Shown here in pieces: positions 11,912 through 21,633 of a DNA stretch of 64,000 bases. Position numbers and translations under genes: made by a program. The first letter of the stretch is position 1. Each line of letters starts with the position of its first letter. The stretch spans positions 1 to 64,000 of the forward strand of contig JAEQBH010001843.1 of NCBI GenBank assembly GCA_016808115.1, given 5' to 3'. The DNA comes from Tetrastigma voinierianum. Its lineage: Eukaryota > Streptophyta > Magnoliopsida > Vitales > Vitaceae. The notes below the pieces were generated by a model, which saw nothing but the letters and a program-made list of their open reading frames with translations, searched no databases and was not told the origin of the DNA.

Positions 11912-14154
11912 TGTTTAGACCATATAAATATATAAAGATTGGTTTTTGTTGTATGTAAAAATATGTATTTAAAACTCATTTTTGTCTAAATCACTGCAAG
12001 TACACAAGTCATACAAGTAATAAAGTGGACTCTATAAATCCGAATATCGTACCCACAAATATTGATGAGAAATTCTAAAGATCAACTACCCCTACTACTC
12101 AAGAAAATCACTAGTTGAACCTTTAATATGAAGTTCTAAACTATAAATTTAATGAAAGAATTCTTTTTATCTATTGTTTTTTAAAAGAAAAATAAATCTA
12201 ATCTAGTAGAACCAAAGATTTCGCAGAGTAGAAATAACACTGTAATAAACTGTGCTTATGATTTTCATTTCATAAAGAGGTTAAAAAAAAGTACCGTATG
12301 ACAAGAATTCTAGATTTGTCCAAGAGCAGTATAGCCTTAGAATACCTCCTAACACTGCACATTTCACTAATTAGATAAACTATGTTCCTAAACTGTCACG
12401 ATCTAAATAGCTACTTTTAGGATTTTATCCTCTTTAAGATTTGGTTGTTTTTCCTAAACTAGTACTTCACAACCATTTCTTAGGACTAGAATTTGCTTGT
12501 CCCCGTAGACAAGGTAACATAAGCCTTCTCCAATATAATTGGTACCTCAGTCTACAATTTATTAGAATGCTCTCTCAAATCTATGCTAACACGGGATCAA
12601 GATTATTCTGCCAAATTTAGATGAGACCTCTAAACATTAAACTAATATATCAAAAAATGGTCCTTATGCCTCGAGAACACACTTCCGCTGTCACATAGAA
12701 GGGAACATTGAAGTTAGAGGTTAGAACTTCATTAGTGACGTATTAAAAGGATCTTTAGACCACATTAGTTCAATGGATATCAATGAAATTTAACCCCCAA
12801 GTTACTGCTCTTTGCTCTCGGGTCGTCCATCTATGTGTCTCAGAGGGATCCTAGAAATCAGAGCAAAGATACAACTTTTTATGCATAACACTGATATTCA
12901 AAATAGCTCGTTACAAGAGCAATACCAATTAAATCAATCCAGTTTTACTTCCCACAACAACCTTGTAAAACTACAAATGAAAATCAAAACAGAAAATTCC
13001 TTCCAAAAGGGAGCTCATCCTTTCGTAACTGGATTGCAAATAACAATGACTAGTTGATCAAAAAATTCATTGAAATTGAAATCAAACTAAAATAATTGAA
13101 ATCAAACTAAAGTAATTGAAATCTAGAAAAATATCCAGACTCCAATTAAATTCAGACATAAACGAAACTTGATAGACAATACATTTAGCTCGAGATCTCG
13201 TCTTAGATCCACTACTCTAATCCTAACAGAAAAATAAATCTAGAAAAGAGAAAATAAAAGAAAAATATATACAAATGAGATTGCAGCCCTTCCCAAAAGC
13301 TAAAAAAAATGTTCAGAGAGGCCGAAAAGCTACGCACTCCTTCCTACGAGTTTCTATTTATAGGCCCTAATCATTTTGGCCTTGAAAACGAGGCAAAAAT
13401 CATGGATTTCAAAAAGCCCAAAAGTTTGCCCTAGTCCCCTTCTGATGTCATGGCTGATGTTGCAACATCGTAGCTGCAGTATCATGGTTCGAACTTGGTG
13501 TCGCGACATTAAATCCTGGTGTCAATATTTTTAGTTCTTGTTATCTATGCAATGTCGTGGTTGATGTCGCGACATTGGTTGTGAGTCCTAATATTGATTT
13601 CACGACATTGATTTGATGTAGCCACATTATCTAGTTAATGTCGCAACACTGGAATCGATGTCTTCAATGTTTCTATCTTGTTCTGATGTCGCGACATTGT
13701 TGTTGAGATGTTGTGACATTGTAATTGTTATCTTCACTGTTGAGTCGTGTTTTGATGTCATGACATTGCCATTATGATGCCGCGGCATTAGTCTGATGTT
13801 GCGACATTAGTCTGATGTCGCAACTGATGTTGCGACATTGTTCATTTTTGTTCTACTCACTTCAGCCGATGTTGCGACATTAAAATCATGTCAGAACACT
13901 CTCCACACATTGTCAGGACATTGGTCACCCGAAGGTCGCGGATTGAGTCAGGTCGCCAGACATTCTTCAAGAATTGTCGCGACATTGCTATTTTACGTAT
14001 ACATCGCTTTTGTCGCAATTTTTTGCTTCTTTTCTTTTAAATCTACAAAAACATAACATGGGTGTAGACTCCATAATTTCACATTAAATTGAACTTTAAG
14101 CCTAAATATACATAAAAATGGGCTTAAAAATAAATGAGTTTTTAGACTCCATCA
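11912..14154 (-). repeat. 5' LTR of Athila-A
   Basis: On the minus strand this runs from TGATGGAGTC at 14154 to ...AAACA at 11912 and directly precedes the primer site. Its length (about 2.24 kb) is within the usual Athila range. No second LTR copy is present in the window for comparison. The segment contains a cluster of degenerate TGTCGCGACA words (separate entry). Confidence 0.7.
13446..13997. repeat. Cluster of degenerate TGTCGCGACA palindromes in an LTR
   Basis: At least four exact copies of TGTCGCGACATT and many variants (TGTTGCGACATT, TGTCATGACATT, TGTTGTGACATT, TGCCGCGGCATT) are scattered over about 550 bp at irregular spacing. The core is a perfect 10-bp palindrome. Most variants are C-to-T or G-to-A changes in the CG dinucleotides, as expected from deamination of methylated cytosine. 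Confidence 0.85.
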
Positions 14155-14862
14155 CTCAACCAAAAGAAAAAAAATGAAAATAAGTGGAAAACAAAAGATA
14201 GGAAAATGAAATAGAGAAGAGTCAAAAGCATGATAATGTGAATAAGTGAGTTCACTCACAAGTAGGTACTAAGGTTTTCTAGTTGAGCTTTCGAGGTGAA
14301 GTTCGAGGGGAACTAAATGCCCGGTGCCCTTAGCCAATTGGTGGGGAGTCACCAATGGATCCCCACTACATGGACTAGAACTTTTTAGCATTGCATCCTC
14401 CTGTTTTTGTGTTAGGTGGAATAAAAAGTGCATTCTCAACTTGTTTTAGTTAATTTCTTTTCAAATGCCTGAGTTGATTTTAGTTGAAAAGTGTTGGGGA
14501 ACTTTTTATACCCTTGAGACCTTTTGCACATAATTCACTAAGTTTATGTAGGAACAGTGTATTGAGAGCTTGGGGACAACACTAGCCTTGATCATTATGC
14601 TTTTAGTTGCCTTGTCCTTTAGAGATTGTGAAGATGGTGGGATCCCTTGCTGGCCATTGTGTTTTTAAGAACTTTCTCTTAGTTTTCTCTTAATCTCATT
14701 GTACTACCACTTGATAACTCATTTTTAGTTATTGGTTGCCTTGTGGTTTGTTTGTTAGTTGTTTAGTTTAGTTTAGTTGTTAGATTGTTTGGTTTGTTTA
14801 TTACTTTTCGTCTATGTGTCATCCTTTATTTGGGGACAAGCAAGGATTTAAATTTGGGGGTG
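14155..14862 (+). mobile_element. 3' noncoding region and PPT of an Athila-like element (Athila-B)
   Basis: This stretch lacks coding motifs but reads like the long 3' noncoding tail of plus-strand Athila elements. It ends in a polypurine-type tract (ATTTGGGGG at 14852-14860) directly before the LTR start TGATAAG at 14863. The minus-strand Athila-A LTR begins exactly where this tail starts, which suggests Athila-A inserted into Athila-B. Confidence 0.55.
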
Positions 14863-16180
14863 TGATAAGTATTCTATATACTCGTTTTACCTTATTGTTT
14901 TGATCAGTTTTTGAGTTGTTTATGGTTCAAATAAGCTCATGACCGCTATCTTTATCAAATTTTGTGTTTAGGTCAACCATAAGGAAAAAGGTGAAAATTT
15001 GAGCATAAATGAAGATTATTTAGTGAATTCCTCAACATGAGTATGATCTAGACTTAGAGAGCTTTCCATAGAGCCATAGTTCATAAAATTCAGAGTCCGA
15101 TTGGGCTAGTTTTGAAAGAAAGAAAGAAAGATGATGATTCTATTACAACATAGGAGATTTCATGATATAGAGTGAAATCCTCCACGCTACAGTGTGACCA
15201 TATCATCTCAGATCTTACCATTTTGACCACGCTGCAACACAAATTTTTCGTGCTGCAACGTGTAATAAAGCCTAATGACTAACTGAAGCCTCTTAGTTTT
15301 ATTTTTGGAGGAGTATAAAAAGCAAAAGGATTAGGGCAAAAATGAGGGATCAATTGAAGAACCAGGGGGAAAAATGAGGAGCTTCAGATTTCTACCATTC
15401 TTAGTTTTTTATTCTCAATTTCTCCATGTTTTTCTTATTTTCTTCCATGGTAACTCCCATTATGTTGTTCTAGACTCTCTATCTAGGGTTTTGGGAGTAG
15501 TTTGACATTGACCTGTGGATTTGGTTGTAAATCCTTGATGTTTTTTTCTTGTTTATTAAGTGTTTTATATAGTTTTAATTCCTTGCTATTGATTGATCAC
15601 CTTTGACATGTTAAGTGACCTAATGTGACTTGGAGAAGAGAATATTAGGTTATACCATATGTAAAACACCACGTTCTCACATAAGATAGATATATTTGTG
15701 GATTGTATGTGATATGGTCGATTTCTCATGCCTAATGCAACCCGAGAGTTATGAGTTTTTGGTTTGAGGTAAAGTACAAGAAACCTTAGGTTAGTTAGCT
15801 ATTTCTTGAGAAAGAATAGCTTGATCACTTGTGAAATCCATCTTTGATAATTGAACCAAGCACAATAATCATTACTCACCTAGACTCCTTCATAGGAATT
15901 TGTGAAATGAAACACCCAAAACACTGGGTTCCCTTTCACATATCATTCTTCATTACTTGGTTTAGTTTTAGAATAGAGTTTATTGTGCCATTTTGTAGTT
16001 AGATTTCATCTCACCATTTATAATCCGAAAAAGTTTAAGGTATCATAATATGCACTGGGTAACCAACTCTCAGAGGGACAATACTCTACTTCGCTTATCA
16101 GGTCGCTTTTGCCACAACACATACTTGTGCAAGTAGGTGTGTGGTTTTCGTATATCTCACACACATTTGATAATAAAACT
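14863..16180 (+). repeat. Athila-B 3' LTR
   Basis: The LTR starts TGATAAGTATTC after the polypurine tract. Its body is homologous to 16285-17618. Shared blocks include ATCTAGGGTTTTGGGAGTAG against ATCTAGGGTTTTAATGTAG, and the region around GCTTGATCAC / TTGATCACCTTT. The right end is approximate. No primer site follows it, in keeping with a 3' LTR. Confidence 0.65.
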
Positions 16181-16284
16181 TGTGAGCTCAAGCTCAATTA
16201 TAAATTTCAAGTCAATAATTCATCTCCCCCAAAAGTTCCACTATCCCCGGATTTGGAAAAGTCCTTACTATGCAAGGTACGTTC

Positions 16285-17618
16285 ATTATTGAGTATCCAA
16301 TATACTCATCTTATCCCTATGTGTTTAGGTGATTTTTAGGTTGTTTTGAGAGTAGTTTTATGGCCTCATATTATTTTCTTAGCATTTTTGTATACAGGGT
16401 AGATTATAGGAGAAACTTTAGCAAACTTAAGTAAAAATGGAGCTTGTAGTGAAGAATTTTGTTTAATTGGAGTTTTCAAAGTGCAGCATGTATCATGTTG
16501 TAACGTGGTGTTTTTCATGTTACGACGTAATAATCCTCATGTTGCGGAGTGAGACTCATCACGTTGTGGTGTAGGAGATCTCACGATGTGACCTGAGTCT
16601 CCATGTTGTATCACCATTTAGCTATTAAAAGATACAAAAAGTTTCACTTATCACGCTGCAATGTTAGCCAAGTCATGTCAGGAGTGATGTCGAGGTCCAT
16701 CAATTTGTAAAGCCTCAATAAGCTCAAATCAGGGAGGGGGCTGTGTGTTATAAAAGGGAGTTCGTGGTCACTGGTAACTTTGAGGGGAGAAAAAGCTGAA
16801 GCGGAGGAGGAGGCTAGAAAGTAAGGAGAGGAGCTCACATTTCTTCATCAAATCCAAGTTCCCCCTTTTTCTTTTCTATGTTTTAATTTTCCATGTGGGT
16901 GGTAAACCCCTTTAAGATGTTATGGACTTTTAAATCTAGGGTTTTAATGTAGTTCGACAAGAAACTGTGGATTAAGGTTTTATTTGTAATCTTTGATGTT
17001 TGGATTTCAATATATTGAATGTTTTATTTAGTCCTTCATGCTTATTGCTTGATCACCTTTAGCATGTTGTGTGACCTAATTTGAGGTTGAGAGAAAACTA
17101 TCAAGCTGCACTACAATAGTACATCATGTTTCACCATATAATAGAGATATTTGTGTGTTACATGTGGTTTGTTGATTTCTAATGCCACGTATCCTTAGTC
17201 ATGAGGATTTGATGTAGAAATAGAATAGAATCTTGTCTAAGGATTGATTGTTATTGCTTGAGAAAGAAAAACATGTGTTGAGTGAAATTTGCCATCAATA
17301 TATAATTCGAACATCAAAGAAATCAAGTAGAACCTCTCCATTGGGAATTGTTGGATGAAGCCAAAACCCTAGGCCTTCAAATATTTTTAATCTCTCATCT
17401 AATTGTTAGTTAGACGCTTTAATTTTAGTTTTCTTTTAATTAGTTTAGTTTTAAATCAAATTTCTCCATCGTGATCATCTAGATAAGGTTAGGTTAAATC
17501 AAATTTCAGTAATAGTAATTAATTCTATGACGATACTATACTTCTACCATATTAGTTGAGGCAACACTTGCACTTGCGCACATAGGCACAATTTAAGAGA
17601 CAAGTTTTTTTCCCGACA
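16285..17618 (+). repeat. Athila-C 5' LTR
   Basis: This is the second copy of the LTR at 14863-16180, clearly diverged but colinear over more than 1 kb. It starts near GAGTATCCAATATACTC and ends ...GACA. A primer-binding site at 17620-17645 follows (TTTTGTGGTG...TTGCCGAGGATT, an Athila-like tRNA-Asp-type site). A gag-like coding region begins 150 bp further on. It therefore acts as the 5' LTR of the next element. Confidence 0.68.
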
Positions 17619-17619
17619 A

Positions 17620-17645
17620 GTTTTGTGGTGTTGTTGCCGAGGATT
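17620..17645 (+). promoter_or_regulatory. Athila-C primer-binding site
   Basis: The sequence AGTTTTGTGGTGTTGTTGCC continues with GAGGATTAG. It matches the shape of Athila primer sites (TTTTTGGCGCCGTTGCCGGGG) with CG-to-TG type changes. It directly follows the LTR end. Confidence 0.7.
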
Positions 17646-17771
17646 AGTGCTTTTACTGATATTGATACCAGATTAGCCCTTCTTTACTTTGGATAATTTT
17701 TTTCTTTATTATTATAGTTTTTGACATCTTATCTCTCTCCGTTCCCTGTGACTAAGTACTAATTCCTGTTT

Positions 17772-19420
17772 ATGAGAAGATTGGGCAGTGATACTCTTAT
17801 CTCTCTTGATATGGAATTGGAAAGAACTTTGAGAATAATCATAAATGAAAATAGAGAAGCTACTGAGTCAAAGCGTAGATTGATGGAAAATCTTCAAGAA
17901 GTTGGGAATGAAGAAATGTCGAGTCTAAAAGTGAGGGAAGTTCACACCGAAGTACCCTTCCCATGGCAGATTCACCAAGTGCTTTAAGAGACTATGCTTT
18001 ACCACCAGCTAGCATCCCATCTATTATAAGAAGGCCGACAATCGAAGCAAACAATTTTGAGATAAAGTCTATTACTCTACAGCTGATTCAAATTATTCAG
18101 TTTATGGGATTGTTGCAACAGGATCCTAACGTCCATATTTCCAACTTCTTGGAAGTGTGCGACACTGTCAAACACAATGGGGTTAGTGATGATGCCACTC
18201 GCCTTCGGTTGTTCCCATTCTCACTAAAAGGCAAGGCAAAGCATTGGTTGAATTCGAAACCTATGAATTCTATTACTACATGTGCCGACTTGGTCCAAAA
18301 GTTCTTAGCCAAAATTTTCCCACCAACTTAAGACGACAAAGATGAGGATTGAAATCAACAATTTCACCCAACATGACATGGAAACATTCTAGGAGGCATG
18401 GGACCTATGTAAGGAACTTTTAAGGAAGTGTCCTCATCATATTTTGCCAAAATGGATGCAAGTTCACCATTTTTACAATTGATTGATCGGAACAACAAGA
18501 ACTTTGTTGAATGCATTTCTAGGAGGAGCATTGATGAGAAAAAGTGAAGATGAAGCTTATCGGTTGCTTGAGAATATGACCATCAACAAGAGCCAATGGC
18601 CAAGTAAGAGAGTTGCCCCAAAGAAATCAATCGGGATGTATGATATTGATGTGTTCTCAAACTTGGTGGCTCGGGTTTCTTTGCTCATCAAGCAACTTCA
18701 AGCGACCCAACTCCAAAATGCTCAAGCTACGACCAATACGGTTCAAGCTTGTCCTCCCATGTGTGAATTTTGCAATGGCCCCCATCAAATCCAAGGGTTC
18801 CAAACTGGGAGTCCATTTGGTCAAATGACATTAGAGTAAGCCTAATTTTTTGGAAAGTTCCTTTAAACACAACAACAAAATAACTCCACACTCTATCACT
18901 TCAACTGGTCGGAGGAACCACCCCATTTTCTCTTGGAGGAATAATCAAAATGTGATGCACCCTAAACAAAGTAAGCCCCCACCTCCTCCTCATCAAGAAA
19001 AAAGATCAGGTTCGGAAGAAGCCATGGTTGAATTAGCTAAATCTCAAGCTGAATTAGCTAACTATATTCACCTGGTGGAATTGACACAAAGACCACTCTT
19101 AGCAATCAATCAGCCCAAATAAGAAATATATATGTATAGTTGGGACAAATGACTAACAGGATGAATGAGAGGTAACAAGGCTCATTTCCAAGTACTTCAG
19201 AGGTTAACCCAAGGAGAGAAGGGGAGGAACACTGTAAGGAAATCACTCTTAGAAGTGTAAACGAGTTGGAAGCACCTAAGGAAGTTGAAAAGCCTTTGAA
19301 TGATATAAAGAAAGTCCAACCTTTGATTCCACCTCCAAGTGGGGAAGCTGAGAAAGAAAAAGTGGTATTTACTCCTCAAGATGAAACACCAAACTTGCCT
19401 AAATCAACATCACCTTTCTT
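17772..19420 (+). pseudogene. Athila-C gag
   Basis: A gag-like coding region for the virus-like particle protein. The N-terminal part starts at 17772 (MRRLGSDTL). The conserved gag core is at 17963-18331 (NFLEVCDTVKHNGVSDDATR, then LRLFPFSLKGKAKHWLNS and ADLVQKFLAKIFPP). The next block at 18483-18839 has LLNAFLGGALMRKSEDEAYR and a zinc-knuckle-like CEFCNGPH. A charged proline-rich linker follows to about 19420. Stops at 18329-18331 and elsewhere break it into at least four frames. It stops at the TTTA microsatellite; no protease or pol of this copy is present. Confidence 0.82.
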
Positions 19421-19424
19421 ACTC

Positions 19425-19426
19425 AT

Positions 19427-19493
<67 letters not shown>

Positions 19494-19596
19494 TTTGTTT
19501 GTTTATTTATTTGTTTATTTGTTTGTTTATTTGTTTGTTTATTTATTTGTTTATTTATTTGTTTATTTGTTTGTTTATTTATTTATTTATTTATTT

Positions 19597-19627
<31 letters not shown>
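19425..19627. repeat. TTTA/TTTG tetranucleotide microsatellite
   Basis: A 203-bp run of TTTA repeats has a central block (about 19497-19580) in which TTTG alternates with TTTA, and one 3-bp unit near 19600. It separates the Athila-C gag from the first LINE fragment. On the minus strand it reads (TAAA)n, the form of some LINE/SINE tails. All long open frames through it are artefacts of the repeat. Confidence 0.97.
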
Positions 19628-19688
19628 TGCATGATCTCATCTTGCTTTACCCAAGCTCGTGGAATCCACCTCAGTTATAAGAGACTGT
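19628..19688 (+). pseudogene. LINE fragment A: RT active-site region
   Basis: The codons read FA, then after a 2-nt loss D-LILLY, corresponding to the FADD active-site strand of LINE reverse transcriptase. They end SVIRDC at 19688. The family normally continues D-C-L-x-x-F, and exactly that (L-Y-Q-F) starts at 28633, after Copia-1 and its second target duplication. Short but position-specific evidence. Confidence 0.75.
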
Positions 19689-20160
19689 TGTTGGATTTAT
19701 GCCTAGAAACAACGGTTGTTCATCAAGTTCCAAAATTAATAATGGGTCGTTGGATCCACAAGCTAGCTAATTAATGACAAAGTCAATTAATTAATTACTT
19801 AAGAGACAAGAAACCCAATAAGGCAAGAGTTTGGTTACTTTATAGGCAAGAAACCCTATAAGGCATGGATTGATTATTTGTCAAACAAGTCACCCTACAA
19901 GGTAAGGATTTAAAGTCTATAAATAGAACCCTCTCCCTAGGACCTTCAATTATTCTCCCTAGGGCCTTTACACACATACGTGAATGTTCTCTCCTCTTGT
20001 CTTTGGCAATTAGTCACACCCACACACAGATTTGTCGCAACTAGAATAGCTTGGAAGGTACCACTCCAAGAGGTTAGTAAACCCTAAGGATGATGACATC
20101 GGTTTATGATACATCTTATTCAATCATGATCCAAGCTTCCGCTGTACATTGATCCCTTCA
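19689..20160 (+). repeat. Copia-1 5' LTR
   Basis: 472 bp, TGTTGG...TTCA. A TATA-like TATAAATAG lies at 19918-19926. It matches the 3' LTR along its whole length with many substitutions and one indel-rich stretch (near 19830-19890 against 28300-28350). Confidence 0.9.
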
Positions 20161-20161
20161 A

Positions 20162-20175
20162 TTAGTATCAAAGCC
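20162..20175 (+). promoter_or_regulatory. Copia-1 primer-binding site
   Basis: TTAGTATCAAAGCC directly follows the LTR. It is a decayed form of TTGGTATCAGAGCC, the initiator-methionine tRNA site used by plant Copia elements. Confidence 0.85.
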
Positions 20176-21633
20176 TTGATTTAATCGGTGTATGGTAAAC
20201 CAAATCCTTCTATTTTTTTACTTGTATATTTGATGCAATTAGATATATGGCAACCTAGGTTCTATGTTCCATGTTATTTATTTAATTTTTGCATGAATGA
20301 ATGGTTTTGTTTTTTACCTTAGTCCATGGTAGAAATTTGATTGTATTTTCTTTTGAGATGTAACTTGGAGGCTAATCATAAGATTAGGTATTCTTCCTTG
20401 ATTTCTTTATTGGATACCTTTATGTAAATTCATAATTATGTAATAAGTACCCAAAGAAGAACTGCTGCATGTTATTGTTCATCTTTTTTTTTTTTGTCGA
20501 TCGAAGCCCTCGACGGCGAACAAAACACTAAAATTGGAGAGAATATGGTGGTGAGAGGGAAGAGGGCCGCCTAAGACCCGGTAGCGGCCTTACACGGGCG
20601 CCCAAAGTGGTCGAGACTAGGAATCACGTGCCTGACTTCCAATGGTGAGAGGGGGTGCATGCTAGCTTGATCAGCCCACTTCGCCATCCGATCCCCCCCT
20701 TGGGTCTCTACAACCCCGTGAAACCGCGTGGCAATCTGGAGTCTTTACGCGAAACTAGTGACGATTTTAGTTTCTGGATTAAGACGTTGTCAGGGGGCAT
20801 GTGTAGCCTTGGATTTAGATGAAATTGTACCAGTATATTCCTTAGGATATGTTTTATCCTCCTGTGAAAATTTCCCTAAGGATGATATGAGCTTGTGTAA
20901 GTGACTAACTAGGATTTATGTTTCCGACTTCTCGACGAGGAGTAACATTCGATTTGGATGCAAATTTTGGCCAGTCCAATCCCTCATGTGGTTATCTACT
21001 TTCCTATAAAATTTCGTGATGATCCGAGTTGTGTACAGAGTTTGACGGTGATTTTAGTGCTCAACTTATAAAGGGGACTAGTTAGGGTATGATGTTTTTG
21101 GGCTTAAAAACCTTAGAAACCAATTCTAACTTGTCCATGGATTAAGGGCCCATTATTTAATCTTTGCTTATAATTGTTTATATAGATGTAACATGTGATG
21201 TATGCTTGCCATTCCATTTAGAATAGGTGGTTCCATACAATTCCATCTTTTGATATATACATATGCATAACAATATTTGTTTTGTCTAGATAATATTGTT
21301 GTATAAAAATCTAGTTGAATTAACGTAAAATATTGAATGAGTGCAGGTTAGAATTAATTTGAAACCTATTGACTCCATTAAGGATCCAATAATAAAATGA
21401 TTATGCGATTCCCTAAAGGATAAACATGACCGAATTTTATTGGGTTAGATCTAAAATAATTTCAAATTTTTAATGAGATTATATGGCCCAACGTCGACAA
21501 AACTTGGATATTAAAGATAATTTGAATTTGAAATTAATACATACATTCACCTTAGTAACATTAATAATCCTCCCAACGAGGCTCTATTAGTGTTATTGAA
21601 AGCCCAAAGTTTTGATTGTTACATGTCTGTGTT
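20176..21633 (+). other. Copia-1 leader, no coding domain recognised
   Basis: This is the noncoding leader and the expected gag position. A GC-rich patch at about 20490-20760 differs sharply from its AT-rich surroundings and may be an insertion. From 20760 to 21110 two related copies of a segment with GATTTTAGT and GATTTGGATG-like words are visible. I cannot recognise a gag domain here; gag seems lost or too decayed. Confidence 0.5.

Larger units (their letters stand above)
6811..14154 (-). mobile_element. Athila-like Ty3/Gypsy retrotransposon, 3' truncated (Athila-A)
   Basis: On the minus strand the order from high to low coordinates is LTR (14154-11912), primer-binding site, gag, protease, RT, RNase H, integrase. 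This is Gypsy order. The primer site resembles the tRNA-Asp-type sites of Athila/Tat elements (TTTTTGGC...GGGGATTG), and the protease and integrase wording fits Athila. Integrase stops at 6811 against a CACTA-like terminus, so the 3' part and 3' LTR are missing from this window. The coding region has many stops and frameshifts, so the copy is dead. Confidence 0.85.

Noticed and set aside
13446..13997. CRISPR-like array
   Set aside because: The repeats are irregularly spaced, degenerate and palindromic inside a plant LTR; there are no uniform spacers.
19266..19774. Three overlapping plus-strand open frames of 91-122 codons with IYLF/VCLF repeats
   Set aside because: They are translations of the TTTA/TTTG microsatellite; a tetranucleotide repeat without stops is open in several frames at once.
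20162..20175. tRNA-like match
   Set aside because: It is the complement of a tRNA 3' end used as a retrotransposon primer site, not a tRNA gene. The same holds for 30060-30073, 40052-40065 and 61955-61972.
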